This document shows positions 38,667 through 47,301 of a DNA stretch of 54,764 nt, one piece after another. A model generated the notes under the pieces. It worked only from the letters and a program-made list of their open reading frames with translations, was not told where the DNA came from and did no database searches. A program made the translations under genes and the position numbers. The stretch is from Eubacterium sp. AM49-13BH (GTDB lineage: Bacteria; Bacillota; Clostridia; Lachnospirales; Lachnospiraceae), in the NCBI RefSeq assembly GCF_003464165.1, contig NZ_QSEK01000020.1, positions 1 through 54,764 of the forward strand, read 5' to 3'. Numbering within the stretch: position 1 is the stretch's first letter; every line of letters starts with the position of its first letter.

Positions 38667-39011
38667 TTGAAGTGGTACAGAAATCTTTATCTTGGCGATA
38701 ATGCCAGAAAAGCTAAATACAAGACGTTTGGTCTTATCAGAAAGAACAGATTTACCATAGATACTTATATTATTGCGATTTCTGATAATCCTGATAATAT
38801 TCTTGATATTTATTCAGCTAATATGCTGAAACAGCCGCATTTTAAGAATAAATCATACAGAGATAAAGTGTATGTTGTAGGACTTGCGAAGGGCAGAAAT
38901 GAGGCTCTGGAGCTGGTAAGATGCATAGTTGATGACACATACTCCCATACAGGGTGTGTTGACGTAGCGGGGTATCTTAAGTTTGGTACGAAATTAAGAA
39001 AAGATAACTGA
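38667..39011 (+). CDS. Conserved hypothetical protein, 114 residues
   Basis: The small basic protein shows KWYRNLYLGDNARKAK at its start, a central IAISDNPDNILDI and a C-terminal VGLAKGRNEALELVRCIVDD. I recall similar short proteins in other Lachnospiraceae but no function. No signal peptide or helix is seen. The TTG start is chosen because GGGGGA lies seven bases upstream; a GTG at 38628 would add 13 residues. It sits between two other poorly known genes. Confidence 0.65.
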   Translation: MKWYRNLYLGDNARKAKYKTFGLIRKNRFTIDTYIIAISDNPDNILDIYSANMLKQPHFKNKSYRDKVYVVGLAKGRNEALELVRCIVDDTYSHTGCVDVAGYLKFGTKLRKDN

Positions 39012-39034
39012 CAGATTGTTGGAAAGGTGGGGCT

Positions 39035-39976
39035 ATGCTACATGTTTTATTGCTTATACTTAAGATAACAGGCATAGTTATCGCATGTATCTTAGGTCTT
39101 GTCATACTTGTTGTGACAGCAGTTCTTTTTGTACCAGTAAGATATAAGGTTAATGCGGATTATCATGACAGGTTCAAAGCCCAAGCAAAAGTATCCTGGT
39201 TAGGGATATTGAGGCTGATGATCTCTTATGATGAAGAACTTGATATAAAAGCCAAGGCGTTTTTTATAACGGTTTACAACAATAATGACGAGAATAGTAA
39301 AGTTTCTGAACAAAAGAAAGCTAATAAGAAAAAAGAAAAAAAGCCTGAAGAGAATATTTTTTCTGCGAGTGATAAGGATGTAGAGAAACTTACAGAAAAA
39401 GAAGAAAAACCACAGATTAAGATGGCTGAGGCTGTGAATGAAACAAAAGAAGATGTACAGAATGTCAAAGAGGCTGTATCAGAAGATGAATCAGGGAACA
39501 TACAGAATAGGAGCTTCTTCAATAAAGTTAAGGATAAATGCTTTGTAATATATACAAAGATTAAAGAGATAATAAAGCTTATAAGGGATACAGTAAAGAA
39601 GATTTCAGGTGCAGCTGACAGGCTTAAAGAAAAAGTAAGCAAGGCAAAAGAATTTGTGACAGATGAGGACAATAAGGCACTTTTTCATTTTCTTGTGGAA
39701 CAGTTAAAGGCACTTATTAAGGTTATAAAACCTAAAAAATACAGAATTAACGCAAGAATCGGATTTGAAGACCCGGCAACAATGGGAAAGGTTCTTGCTT
39801 ATGTTTCGATTCTTTATGGAATGTCAGGTGTTGATCTTTCTTTAGAACCGGTATTTGGTGAAAATGTTAAGGAAGGCAGCATGTTCCTGAAAGGAAATAT
39901 CTGTATATTTTCAGTGCTGGTGATAGCATTAAGAGTGTATAGAAATGAACAGTTTAAAAAGTTTATTTCCAGATAG
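39035..39976 (+). CDS. DUF2953-type membrane protein
   Basis: The 313-residue product has one long N-terminal helix (about 8-32), a short conserved stretch (VRYKVNADYHDRFKAQAKVSWL near 36-57), a very charged Lys/Glu-rich middle (about 90-210) and a conserved C-terminus with RINARIGFEDPATMGKVLAYVS near 235-256. This is the layout of DUF2953 proteins. In many Firmicutes this gene precedes a ytfJ/gerW-type sporulation gene, exactly as here. The function is unknown. The ATG follows GGAAAGGTGGGG. Confidence 0.78.
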   Translation: MLHVLLLILKITGIVIACILGLVILVVTAVLFVPVRYKVNADYHDRFKAQAKVSWLGILRLMISYDEELDIKAKAFFITVYNNNDENSKVSEQKKANKKKEKKPEENIFSASDKDVEKLTEKEEKPQIKMAEAVNETKEDVQNVKEAVSEDESGNIQNRSFFNKVKDKCFVIYTKIKEIIKLIRDTVKKISGAADRLKEKVSKAKEFVTDEDNKALFHFLVEQLKALIKVIKPKKYRINARIGFEDPATMGKVLAYVSILYGMSGVDLSLEPVFGENVKEGSMFLKGNICIFSVLVIALRVYRNEQFKKFISR

Positions 39977-39985
39977 AGAAGGTTA

Positions 39986-39994
39986 TGTTATAAT
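39986..39994 (+). promoter_or_regulatory. Extended -10 promoter upstream of gerW/ytfJ
   Basis: TGtTATAAT is a perfect extended -10 element just after the DUF2953 stop and 48 bases before the gerW start. The -35 region (TTTCCA) is poor. It may let the sporulation gene be expressed alone. Confidence 0.5.
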
Positions 39995-40041
39995 GTTAAC
40001 AGAACTTCGTAAAACAAGGAGACAAGGAGGAATTAGATTTT

Positions 40042-40431
40042 ATGGCAGATAATAATTTTGATTCAACAGTGGCATCACTTTTTAAGGGGATGGATGCATT
40101 TATATCAGCTAAAACAGTCGTTGGAGAAGCTGTTACAGTTAATGATACAATTATTCTTCCACTTGTTGATGTTTCGTTCGGAGTTGGAGCAGGAGCATTT
40201 GCAGGGGACAAGAAGAATAATGCAGGCGGTGGAATGACTGGAAAGGTCACACCAAGTGCTGTTTTAGTTATCCAGAATGGTGCAACCAAGCTTGTTAATA
40301 TTAAGAATCAGGATACTGTAACTAAGATTCTTGATATGATTCCTGATATTATTGATAAATTCAAAGGTAAGGATGAAAAAGTCGTAACTGACGCGGATAT
40401 TGATGCCGCAATAGAAGATGCAGCAGAGTAG
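40042..40431 (+). CDS. GerW/YtfJ-family sporulation protein
   Basis: The 129-residue product matches the GerW/YtfJ family, needed for spore germination or spore-associated functions in Bacillus. It shows TVVGEAVTVNDTIILPLVDVSFGVGAG-type sequence (about 24-50), a glycine-rich GGGMTGKVTPSAVLVI segment and an acidic C-terminus. It is a cytosolic protein without a signal. AAGGAGGA lies about ten bases before the ATG. With spoIVA in the same window it shows at least part of a sporulation programme is encoded. Confidence 0.87.
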   Translation: MADNNFDSTVASLFKGMDAFISAKTVVGEAVTVNDTIILPLVDVSFGVGAGAFAGDKKNNAGGGMTGKVTPSAVLVIQNGATKLVNIKNQDTVTKILDMIPDIIDKFKGKDEKVVTDADIDAAIEDAAE

Positions 40432-40491
40432 TTTTTCATAACCGGAGAAAATGCGCATATTATATAACATACACGTTAAGGAAGTATATAT

Positions 40492-40632
40492 ATGTGCAGA
40501 CTGCTTGGTTTTATATTCTTCTGGATTGCTGTAGGCATGATAATTACACTGTTTATAATGGACAATGTATTCTTGTGCGTGTGCATAATAATTACGTTGC
40601 TTGTTGTAGGATATAACATGTTTTGTCAGTAG
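40492..40632 (+). CDS. Small membrane protein, 46 residues
   Basis: The short frame starts MCRLLGFIFFW and ends YNMFCQ. It encodes two hydrophobic helices (about 4-22 and 28-43) joined by a short turn with one Asp. AAGGAAG lies seven bases upstream. Similar tiny two-helix proteins follow ytfJ in related genomes, from general recollection only. No function is known. The clear ribosome site and the hydrophobic periodicity make it likely to be real. Confidence 0.6.
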   Translation: MCRLLGFIFFWIAVGMIITLFIMDNVFLCVCIIITLLVVGYNMFCQ

Positions 40633-40689
40633 CTGGAACAATATATTGTGGTTATGAGAAAAAATTGATGAAAATTCTTAAAAAATGTG

Positions 40690-40718
40690 TTGCAAAATAT
40701 TTTTTTATCTGATACAAT
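40690..40718 (+). promoter_or_regulatory. Sigma-A promoter for rpmB
   Basis: A -35 TTGCAA (40690-40695), a 17-base spacer and a -10 TACAAT (40713-40718) precede rpmB. The short leader has the inverted repeat GGGTAAATTACCC (40731-40743) and a palindrome TACCGGTA (40746-40753) directly before AAGGAGGT. Confidence 0.7.
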
Positions 40719-40769
40719 AATTTCTGTTGTGGGTAAATTACCCAATACCGGTAAGGAGGTGTTATTGAA

Positions 40770-40955
40770 ATGGCTAAATGTGCAATTTGCGAAAAAGGTC
40801 CTCACTTTGGTAATGCAGTGAGTCATTCTCATAGAAGATCTAATAAGATTTGGAATGCTAATGTTAAGTCTGTTAAAGTTAAGGTTAACGGAAATGCTAA
40901 GAAGATGTATGTTTGTACTTCATGCTTACGTTCTGGTTTAGTTGAGCGTGCATAA
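40770..40955 (+). CDS. rpmB: 50S ribosomal protein L28
   Basis: The 61-residue basic protein is the zinc-binding (C+) form of L28. CAIC near 4-7 and CTSC near 48-51 supply four Cys ligands, and GPHFGNAVSHSHRRSNKIW is typical of L28. It binds 23S rRNA in the large subunit. AAGGAGGT lies nine bases before the ATG. It is a single-gene unit with its own promoter and terminator. The Asp23-like and DAK2 genes follow, which is the common Firmicutes order. Confidence 0.96.
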   Translation: MAKCAICEKGPHFGNAVSHSHRRSNKIWNANVKSVKVKVNGNAKKMYVCTSCLRSGLVERA

Positions 40956-40987
40956 TCTATGAGCTTTAAAGTTAATACCAGTATATT

Positions 40988-41025
40988 AAGGTGAATTGCG
41001 CGAGACGTGATTCACTTTATTTTTT
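40988..41025 (+). terminator. Intrinsic terminator after rpmB
   Basis: The stem AAGGTGAAT (40988-40996) pairs with ATTCACTTT (41010-41018, one G-U), with a 13-base loop, followed by a T-rich tail ending TTTTT. Confidence 0.85.
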
Positions 41026-41208
41026 GGATATTCATTTGATAATCAAAGTTTAATAAAGAATGCGAAAATGTGTTTATTTTTCTTCGGAAAGATAGTATAA
41101 TATTTGTGCTATTTATGTACATATTTTTATGTAAAGTTTGACTGCGCGAAACTTGCATCTGGATTCCGGGTGTTAACAAATACAAGACGCAGTATTGGAG
41201 GACTATCT

Positions 41209-41568
41209 ATGAAGGGAACTTTGGAGAATAAACTTGGAAAAGTTTTAATTGATTCAGAAGTTATTGCACAGTATGCAGGTTCTACAGCAGTTGAGTGCTT
41301 TGGAATCGTAGGTATGGCTGCTGTAAGCATGAAAGACGGACTTGTAAAGCTTCTTAAGGGAGACAGCCTTACAAGAGGAATCAGTGTAGTTATAGATGAG
41401 AACAATCTTATTGAGATTGATTTTCATGTTATTATTTCTTATGGTGTAAGCATTGCTGCAGTAGCAGATAATCTTATTGAAAATGTTAAGTATAAAGTGT
41501 CAGAATTTACCGGCCTTGAGATTAAGAAAATCAACATTTATGTTGAGGGCGTAAGAGTAATTGATTAA
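41209..41568 (+). CDS. Asp23/Gls24 (YloU-like) family protein
   Basis: The 119-residue product is an Asp23-domain protein of the DUF322/YloU type. Features include VLIDSEVIAQYAGSTAVECFGIVGMA near 11-36, a middle VDFHVIISYGVSIA-like strand and a C-terminal VNIYVEGVR-like strand (here INIYVEGVR). It has no signal. Members support envelope stress responses or lipid metabolism; the one before fakA-type genes is standard. The start is the ATG after GGAGGA; the longer frame from 41104 covers a region with a TATAAT at 41096-41101. Confidence 0.87.
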   Translation: MKGTLENKLGKVLIDSEVIAQYAGSTAVECFGIVGMAAVSMKDGLVKLLKGDSLTRGISVVIDENNLIEIDFHVIISYGVSIAAVADNLIENVKYKVSEFTGLEIKKINIYVEGVRVID

Positions 41569-41612
41569 TAGGAATATTGTTATAATGCTTAATTGCAGAA
41601 TGGAGGATAATC

Positions 41613-43316
41613 GTGGCAACTAATACAATAGATGCAGCACTTGTGCAGAAGATGTTTCTTGCAGGAGCTAAAAACCTTGAGTCTAAGAAGGAATGGATTA
41701 ATGACCTTAATGTATTCCCCGTACCAGATGGTGATACAGGTACTAACATGACTCTTACAATTATGTCAGCAGCTAAGGAAGTAAGCACTATTGCTAATCC
41801 TAATATGGAGAATCTTTCTAAGGCTATTTCATCAGGCTCTTTAAGAGGAGCAAGAGGTAACTCTGGTGTTATCTTATCACAGCTCTTAAGAGGATTTACT
41901 AAAGAGATGAAGGGCGTTTCCGAGATTACTGTTGAGACACTTGCACTTGCAACAAGCAGAGCTACAGAGACGGCTTATAAGGCAGTTATGAAGCCTAAAG
42001 AAGGAACAATCCTTACTGTTGCTAAGGGTATTTCTGATAAGGCAGCTGAAATTGCATCACAGACAGATGATATTGAAGAAGCAATGCGTATTATTATAGA
42101 GCATGCAGAATATGTACTTTCTAAGACACCTGATATGCTTCCTGTTCTTAAAGAGGCAGGAGTTGTAGATTCAGGCGGACAGGGACTTGTAGTAGTTCTT
42201 AGGGGAATGTATGATGCTCTTACAGGCAAGGTTACAGATTTTTCATTAACAGAGGCTAAGCCTGCTAATGAGCAGACTGCACCAGGAGCTGGAAAGGGCG
42301 CTGCAATAGATAATGTAGAGATTAAGTTTGGATATTGCACCGAGTTCATTATTATGCTTGAGAAGGAATTTGATGAGAAGACTGAGGCAGACTTCAAGGC
42401 ATTCCTTACATCTATAGGTGATTCTATAGTGTGCGTAGCTCTTGATGATATTGTTAAAGTTCATGTTCATACTAACCATCCAGGTCAGGCGTTTGAGAAA
42501 GCATTAGAGTATGGTCAGCTTACTAAGATGAAGGTTGACAATATGAGAGAAGAACATAACCAGAAGGTTGTTGCACAGTCAGAACTTCAGGCTGCAGCAG
42601 CTAAAGAGGCTATGGAAAAGAATTCTGAAGTAGAAGAAAAGAAGGCAGAACCAGCTAAGGACTTTGGATTTATTACAATTGCACCGGGAAGCGGAATTGC
42701 AGAGATTTTCAAGGGACTTGGTGTTGATGAGGTTATTGAAGGCGGACAGACAATGAACCCTTCAACAGAAGATATCCTTAATGCGGCAGATAAGATTAAT
42801 GCCAAGACAATATATGTTCTTCCTAATAACAGTAATATTATTCTTGCAGCTAATCAGGCAGCATCAATTGTTGAAGATAAGGAGCTTATAGTTATCCCTA
42901 CTAAGACAGTACCACAGGGAATTACAGCTATGATTAACTTTGAGACAACACGCAGTGCCAAGGATAATGGTGATGTGATGACAGACAGTCTTTCAACAGT
43001 TAAGTCTGGACAGCTCACTTATGCTGTAAGAGATACATCAATTGATGGCAAGGAGATTAAGAAAGATAATTATCTTGGATTAGGTGATAAGGGACTTGCT
43101 GCAGTTGGAACTGATATGGATACAACTTTACTTGAGATGATTGAGTCAATGATGTCAGATGAAGCTGAACTTATAAGCGTTTACTATGGAGCTGATGTTG
43201 AAGAAGCTGCTGCTGAGGCAGTTGTTTCTAAGATTGAAGAAAAGTTCCCAGATGTAGATGTTGAACTTCAGTTTGGTGGACAGCCAGTTTATTATTATAT
43301 TGTATCTGTTGAGTAA
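41613..43316 (+). CDS. DAK2-domain protein, FakA/YloV-like fatty acid kinase subunit
   Basis: The 567-residue product has an N-terminal DhaL/DAK2 ATP-binding domain (about 8-205, with NVFPVPDGDTGTNMTLT holding the metal-binding aspartates and SLRGARGNSGVILSQLLRG). A middle domain (about 225-310) carries KVHVHTNHPG, and the C-terminal half (about 345-565) is FakB/DegV-like. FakA phosphorylates exogenous fatty acids bound to FakB for phospholipid synthesis. No fakB is in the window. The GTG start follows GGAGGA. The gene follows the Asp23 gene and precedes recG, a common order in Firmicutes. Confidence 0.88.
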   Translation: MATNTIDAALVQKMFLAGAKNLESKKEWINDLNVFPVPDGDTGTNMTLTIMSAAKEVSTIANPNMENLSKAISSGSLRGARGNSGVILSQLLRGFTKEMKGVSEITVETLALATSRATETAYKAVMKPKEGTILTVAKGISDKAAEIASQTDDIEEAMRIIIEHAEYVLSKTPDMLPVLKEAGVVDSGGQGLVVVLRGMYDALTGKVTDFSLTEAKPANEQTAPGAGKGAAIDNVEIKFGYCTEFIIMLEKEFDEKTEADFKAFLTSIGDSIVCVALDDIVKVHVHTNHPGQAFEKALEYGQLTKMKVDNMREEHNQKVVAQSELQAAAAKEAMEKNSEVEEKKAEPAKDFGFITIAPGSGIAEIFKGLGVDEVIEGGQTMNPSTEDILNAADKINAKTIYVLPNNSNIILAANQAASIVEDKELIVIPTKTVPQGITAMINFETTRSAKDNGDVMTDSLSTVKSGQLTYAVRDTSIDGKEIKKDNYLGLGDKGLAAVGTDMDTTLLEMIESMMSDEAELISVYYGADVEEAAAEAVVSKIEEKFPDVDVELQFGGQPVYYYIVSVE

Positions 43317-43321
43317 GAATT

Positions 43322-45379
43322 ATGAATATAACGGAATTAAAGGGCATCGGCGCTAAGACAGCTGAGAATTTTAACAGGCTTTCGGTATACACAGTATCGG
43401 ATCTCGTGGGGTTATACCCGCGGGATTACGATGTATACCATGAGCCTGTTTTTGTTAAAGATATAAGCTGTGAATCAGAACATACTGAGGTAGCTGTTGA
43501 AGGACAGGTATGCAAAAGCCCGGATATATATGGGAGCGGCAGGCTTAAGATATTAACTGTGACTATAAAGGATTATAATGGCGACTCCATAAAATGCAGC
43601 TGGTATAACATGCCATTTTTAAAGAATACATTAAGGCTTGGAACAAGATATGTATTCAGGGGAAGGCTGGTTAATAAAAGAGGCTGGTTATTAGAACAGC
43701 CTAAAATGTATACGCTTGCCCAGTACAAAGAACTTCAGGGAACACTGCAACCGATATACCCGCTGACTAAGGGACTTACTAACAATACTGTTACTAAGGC
43801 GGTTGCACAGGCACTTGAAAAGTATAGCACAGGTCTTGAAAAGGAATATATACCTGATTATATAAGAAAGAGATATTCGCTTGCTGAGCATAATTTCAGT
43901 GTTGTTAATATACATTTTCCTAAGACAATGGAAGAATATGTTCAGGCGAGACACAGACTTGCGTTTGAAGAGTTTTTTTTATTCACGCTAGCAACTCTTT
44001 CATTAAAGAGTGCAAATGAACGCATACCGAACAGCTATGTAATACCAGAAAGCAAAGAAAAGGATCAATTCCTTGAAAGCCTGTCATATTCACTTACTAA
44101 TGCACAGTTAAGGACTGTGTCAGAGGTTGCACAAGATATGTCAGGTGAACACCTGTGCAGCCGGCTTATCCAGGGTGATGTAGGTTCAGGAAAGACAGTT
44201 GTTGCAACACTTGCACTGATTAATACTGTTGTGGCAGGATATCAGGGAGCATTAATGGCACCTACAGAGGTTCTTGCAAGACAGCATTATGAATCTCTTA
44301 CTAAAGGCTTTGAAAAAGCTGGACTTGATATTAAGGTTGAGCTGCTTGTTGGTTCAATGACAGCAAAACAGAAAAGAGAAGCATATGCAAGGATTGCAGA
44401 TGGAACTGCGGGAATAATAGTTGGAACACATGCACTGATACAGGAAAAAGTTGAATATAAAGAGCTTGCACTTGTTATAACAGATGAACAGCACCGATTC
44501 GGAGTCAACCAGAGACGTGACCTTTCACAGAAAGGAAAAAGTCCGCATATCCTTGTAATGAGTGCGACTCCAATACCAAGAACTCTGGCAATTATCCTGT
44601 ACGGCGACCTTGATATATCGATAATTGATGAGATGCCAGCAAACAGACTTCCAATTAAGAATTGTGTTGTGGATGAGAGCTACAGGCCGAAGGCGTATAC
44701 ATTTATACAGAAACAGGTTGCTTCCGGCAGACAATGCTATATAATATGTCCAATGGTTGAGGATAGCGAGGCAGTTGAGGCTGAAAATGTTGTTGATTAT
44801 ACGGCAATGCTTAAGAAAGAACTGCCGGATATAAGAATAGAATATCTTCATGGCAAGATGCGACCATCGTTAAAGAATGAAGTAATGGAAAGATTTGCGG
44901 CACATGAAACAGATATACTTGTGTCAACCACGGTTATTGAGGTTGGCGTAAATGTGCCTAACAGCACAGTTATGATGGTTGAGAATTCGGAAAGATTTGG
45001 ACTTGCACAGCTTCATCAGTTAAGAGGCCGCGTTGGACGAGGAGAATATCAGTCGTATTGTATATTTGTTACCGGCAATAAGTCAGAGAAGATAAGAAAA
45101 AGACTGGAAATCCTTAATAAATCTAACGATGGATTCAAGATAGCTGAGGAAGATTTAAGGCTGCGTGGACCGGGGGATTTCTTCGGGGTAAGGCAGAGTG
45201 GCGATTTTGATTTCGGAATAGCGGATGTGTTTACGGATGCAAAGACGTTAAAGGAAGCGTCTGACGCTGCGAAAGATTTGTTAAAGAAAGACCCTGAGTT
45301 AAAGCTGGAGAATAATATATATCTAAAGCAGAAGGTTGCAGAATATACGATTAAATGTCTAGAAAAGATTAATCTGTAA
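43322..45379 (+). CDS. recG: ATP-dependent DNA helicase RecG
   Basis: The 685-residue product has an N-terminal wedge/OB domain (about 1-150) for branched DNA, helicase motif I GDVGSGKT near 284-291, motif II DEQHRFG near 384-390, motif III SATPIPRT near 410-417, motif V VSTTVIEVGVNVP and motif VI QLRGRVGRGE near 565-574. RecG unwinds and reverses stalled forks and Holliday junctions. It starts five bases after the DAK2 gene with a poor ribosome site, so translation is probably coupled. The length is standard. Confidence 0.96.
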   Translation: MNITELKGIGAKTAENFNRLSVYTVSDLVGLYPRDYDVYHEPVFVKDISCESEHTEVAVEGQVCKSPDIYGSGRLKILTVTIKDYNGDSIKCSWYNMPFLKNTLRLGTRYVFRGRLVNKRGWLLEQPKMYTLAQYKELQGTLQPIYPLTKGLTNNTVTKAVAQALEKYSTGLEKEYIPDYIRKRYSLAEHNFSVVNIHFPKTMEEYVQARHRLAFEEFFLFTLATLSLKSANERIPNSYVIPESKEKDQFLESLSYSLTNAQLRTVSEVAQDMSGEHLCSRLIQGDVGSGKTVVATLALINTVVAGYQGALMAPTEVLARQHYESLTKGFEKAGLDIKVELLVGSMTAKQKREAYARIADGTAGIIVGTHALIQEKVEYKELALVITDEQHRFGVNQRRDLSQKGKSPHILVMSATPIPRTLAIILYGDLDISIIDEMPANRLPIKNCVVDESYRPKAYTFIQKQVASGRQCYIICPMVEDSEAVEAENVVDYTAMLKKELPDIRIEYLHGKMRPSLKNEVMERFAAHETDILVSTTVIEVGVNVPNSTVMMVENSERFGLAQLHQLRGRVGRGEYQSYCIFVTGNKSEKIRKRLEILNKSNDGFKIAEEDLRLRGPGDFFGVRQSGDFDFGIADVFTDAKTLKEASDAAKDLLKKDPELKLENNIYLKQKVAEYTIKCLEKINL

Positions 45380-45394
45380 AGGAGATGCATGCAC

Positions 45395-45625
45395 ATGAGA
45401 CAGATGGAATTCACAATGAGCAGACCTAATCTTGTCAAGCCTGGAGATGAGGTAGATATTACGGAGGGTAAGCTTCCTAGCAGCTATTATTATACGATAG
45501 AGCCGGCAGTTGCAATGTCAGGAAACTACTCAACTCCGGACAGATTAAAGTCAAGACACGGGGTAGTCAAAGAGGTCGGAGAGACAAGCAGAGGTTATTA
45601 CGTGCTTGCAGAATTTGATGAATAA
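45395..45625 (+). CDS. Small conserved hypothetical protein, 76 residues
   Basis: The product has a short polar sequence with SRPNLVKPGDEVDITEGKLPS and a C-terminal RHGVVKEVGETSRGYYVLAEFDE, suggesting a small beta-barrel (SH3-like) fold. AAAGGAG lies at 45378-45384. The ATG at 45395 has ten bases of spacing, and the ATG at 45389 (two residues longer) has four, so the start is uncertain. It follows recG by a few bases and ends before a terminator. I do not recognise a function. Confidence 0.65.
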   Translation: MRQMEFTMSRPNLVKPGDEVDITEGKLPSSYYYTIEPAVAMSGNYSTPDRLKSRHGVVKEVGETSRGYYVLAEFDE

Positions 45626-45651
45626 TTACAATTGAATGCAGAATAAATGCT

Positions 45652-45702
45652 ATGCCTTTCACATATATTTTTTACAAGTATATGCGGAAGGCATTATTTT
45701 TA
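45652..45702 (+). terminator. Long hairpin terminator before spoIVA
   Basis: The stem ATGCCTTT (45652-45659) pairs with GAAGGCAT (45687-45694) and extends inward through ACATATA/TATATG with one mismatch; TATTTTTAT follows. Confidence 0.78.
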
Positions 45703-45733
45703 TATGCGCCGCCTTAATAGCAGGGAGGAATGT

Positions 45734-47221
45734 ATGTCTGACGGAAAGGAAAACACAAGCTTTAATCTGTACGAAGATATAAAGAAACGCACTAACGGGG
45801 AGATATATCTTGGTGTGGTTGGCCCGGTACGAACAGGAAAATCAACATTTGTAAAGAGGTTCATGGACTTATGCGTAATTCCTGAGATTGCAGATGTCAA
45901 TGAGAAGCAGCGCACGATTGATGAACTGCCACAGAGCAGTGCCGGAAGTACAATTATGACAACTGAACCGAAGTTTATACCAGGTGAGAGTGCCGCAATC
46001 TGCATGGCTGATGATATTAAAATTAAAGTTCGTGCGATTGACTGCGTGGGTTTCATGGTTGACGGAGCAATGGGGGCAGAGGAGAATGGCAGGGAAAGAA
46101 TGGTTAATACTCCGTGGGTAAAGGACCCTGTTCCGTTTTCAATGGCTGCACAGATTGGAACAGAGAAGGTGATTGAGGAACATTCTACAATAGGTGTTGT
46201 TGTGACGACTGACGGTTCATTTACAGGGATAGAGAGGGATAATTATATCAAAGCAGAGCAGATGGCAATAGATAAGCTTAAGAAGATTTCGAAGCCATTT
46301 GTTATTATATTAAATTGTGTAAAGCCTTATGCGAAGGAGTCTGTTCAGCTTGCAGAATCAATGAAAGAAAAATATGGTGTTAATGTATATGCGCTTAACT
46401 GTGAGCAACTTAGAAAAGAAGATGTTGACAGGGTTATATCAGGCATACTTAAGGAATTTCCTGTGTCCCAGCTTGATTTTTATGCGCCCGCGTGGGTTGA
46501 AGTACTAGAATCATCACACTGGCTTAAGACACGCATAGCAGATGCAGCACTTGAGATTCTTGATGATATTAATGTTATGAAGGATGCATATCGTGAGTGG
46601 AATAATACCTGTGAGTACATAGAAAAGGTTGATGTAAGAAAAGTTGATATGTCAACAGGAAAGGTTGAGATAGAATTTAAGCTTTCAAAAGATCTGTATT
46701 ATAAGATATTAAGTGAGCTTACTGGAACGCAGATTAACAATGAGCATGAGCTTATAGATATGATAAAGTCTTTGTCAGATAAAAAGAATGAACTTGGAAG
46801 CTTCGGAGATGCGATAAGTGAGGTTAACCTTAATGGATTCGGCGTTGTTACTCCGTCAAAGGAAAATATTGAACTAGATGAGCCGGTTGTGATTAAGAAT
46901 GGCAATAAATATGGTGTTAAGATTAAAGCTAAAGTGCCGTCTATTAATCTGCTAAAGACAGAGATAATGGTTGAGATTGCACCGATTGTCGGAAGCAAGA
47001 ATCAGGCAGATGATTTAATTGAATATATTAAGGGCAATATGAAGGATAATCCTGACGGAATCTGGGATACCAATATATTTGGAAAGACGATAGAACAGAT
47101 TGTATCGGATGGAATATATGAAAAGACACATAATATGACAGCAGAGAGCATGGGAAAGATTGGCGATACAATTGAAAAAGTAATGAATGAAAATTCAGGA
47201 CTTGTGTGCCTTATCGTGTAA
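45734..47221 (+). CDS. spoIVA: Stage IV sporulation protein A
   Basis: The 495-residue product is the spore-coat basement ATPase SpoIVA. A Walker A, GPVRTGKST, lies near 33-41 in a TRAFAC-GTPase-like N-terminal domain, with the DCVGFMVDGAMG segment near 101-112. A middle domain follows, and the C-terminal region ends in a hydrophobic LVCLIV typical of SpoIVA, which anchors it on the forespore through SpoVM. The length agrees with the family (about 492). The start is the ATG after GGGAGGA; a longer frame from 45647 overlaps the upstream terminator. It marks an endospore programme. Confidence 0.95.
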   Translation: MSDGKENTSFNLYEDIKKRTNGEIYLGVVGPVRTGKSTFVKRFMDLCVIPEIADVNEKQRTIDELPQSSAGSTIMTTEPKFIPGESAAICMADDIKIKVRAIDCVGFMVDGAMGAEENGRERMVNTPWVKDPVPFSMAAQIGTEKVIEEHSTIGVVVTTDGSFTGIERDNYIKAEQMAIDKLKKISKPFVIILNCVKPYAKESVQLAESMKEKYGVNVYALNCEQLRKEDVDRVISGILKEFPVSQLDFYAPAWVEVLESSHWLKTRIADAALEILDDINVMKDAYREWNNTCEYIEKVDVRKVDMSTGKVEIEFKLSKDLYYKILSELTGTQINNEHELIDMIKSLSDKKNELGSFGDAISEVNLNGFGVVTPSKENIELDEPVVIKNGNKYGVKIKAKVPSINLLKTEIMVEIAPIVGSKNQADDLIEYIKGNMKDNPDGIWDTNIFGKTIEQIVSDGIYEKTHNMTAESMGKIGDTIEKVMNENSGLVCLIV

Positions 47222-47301
47222 AAAACACTTTATTTAGTGTGTGAAATATGGTAATATGCTAAATGTATATGTATGTGATAACCAAGGAGGATACACACAT
47301 T

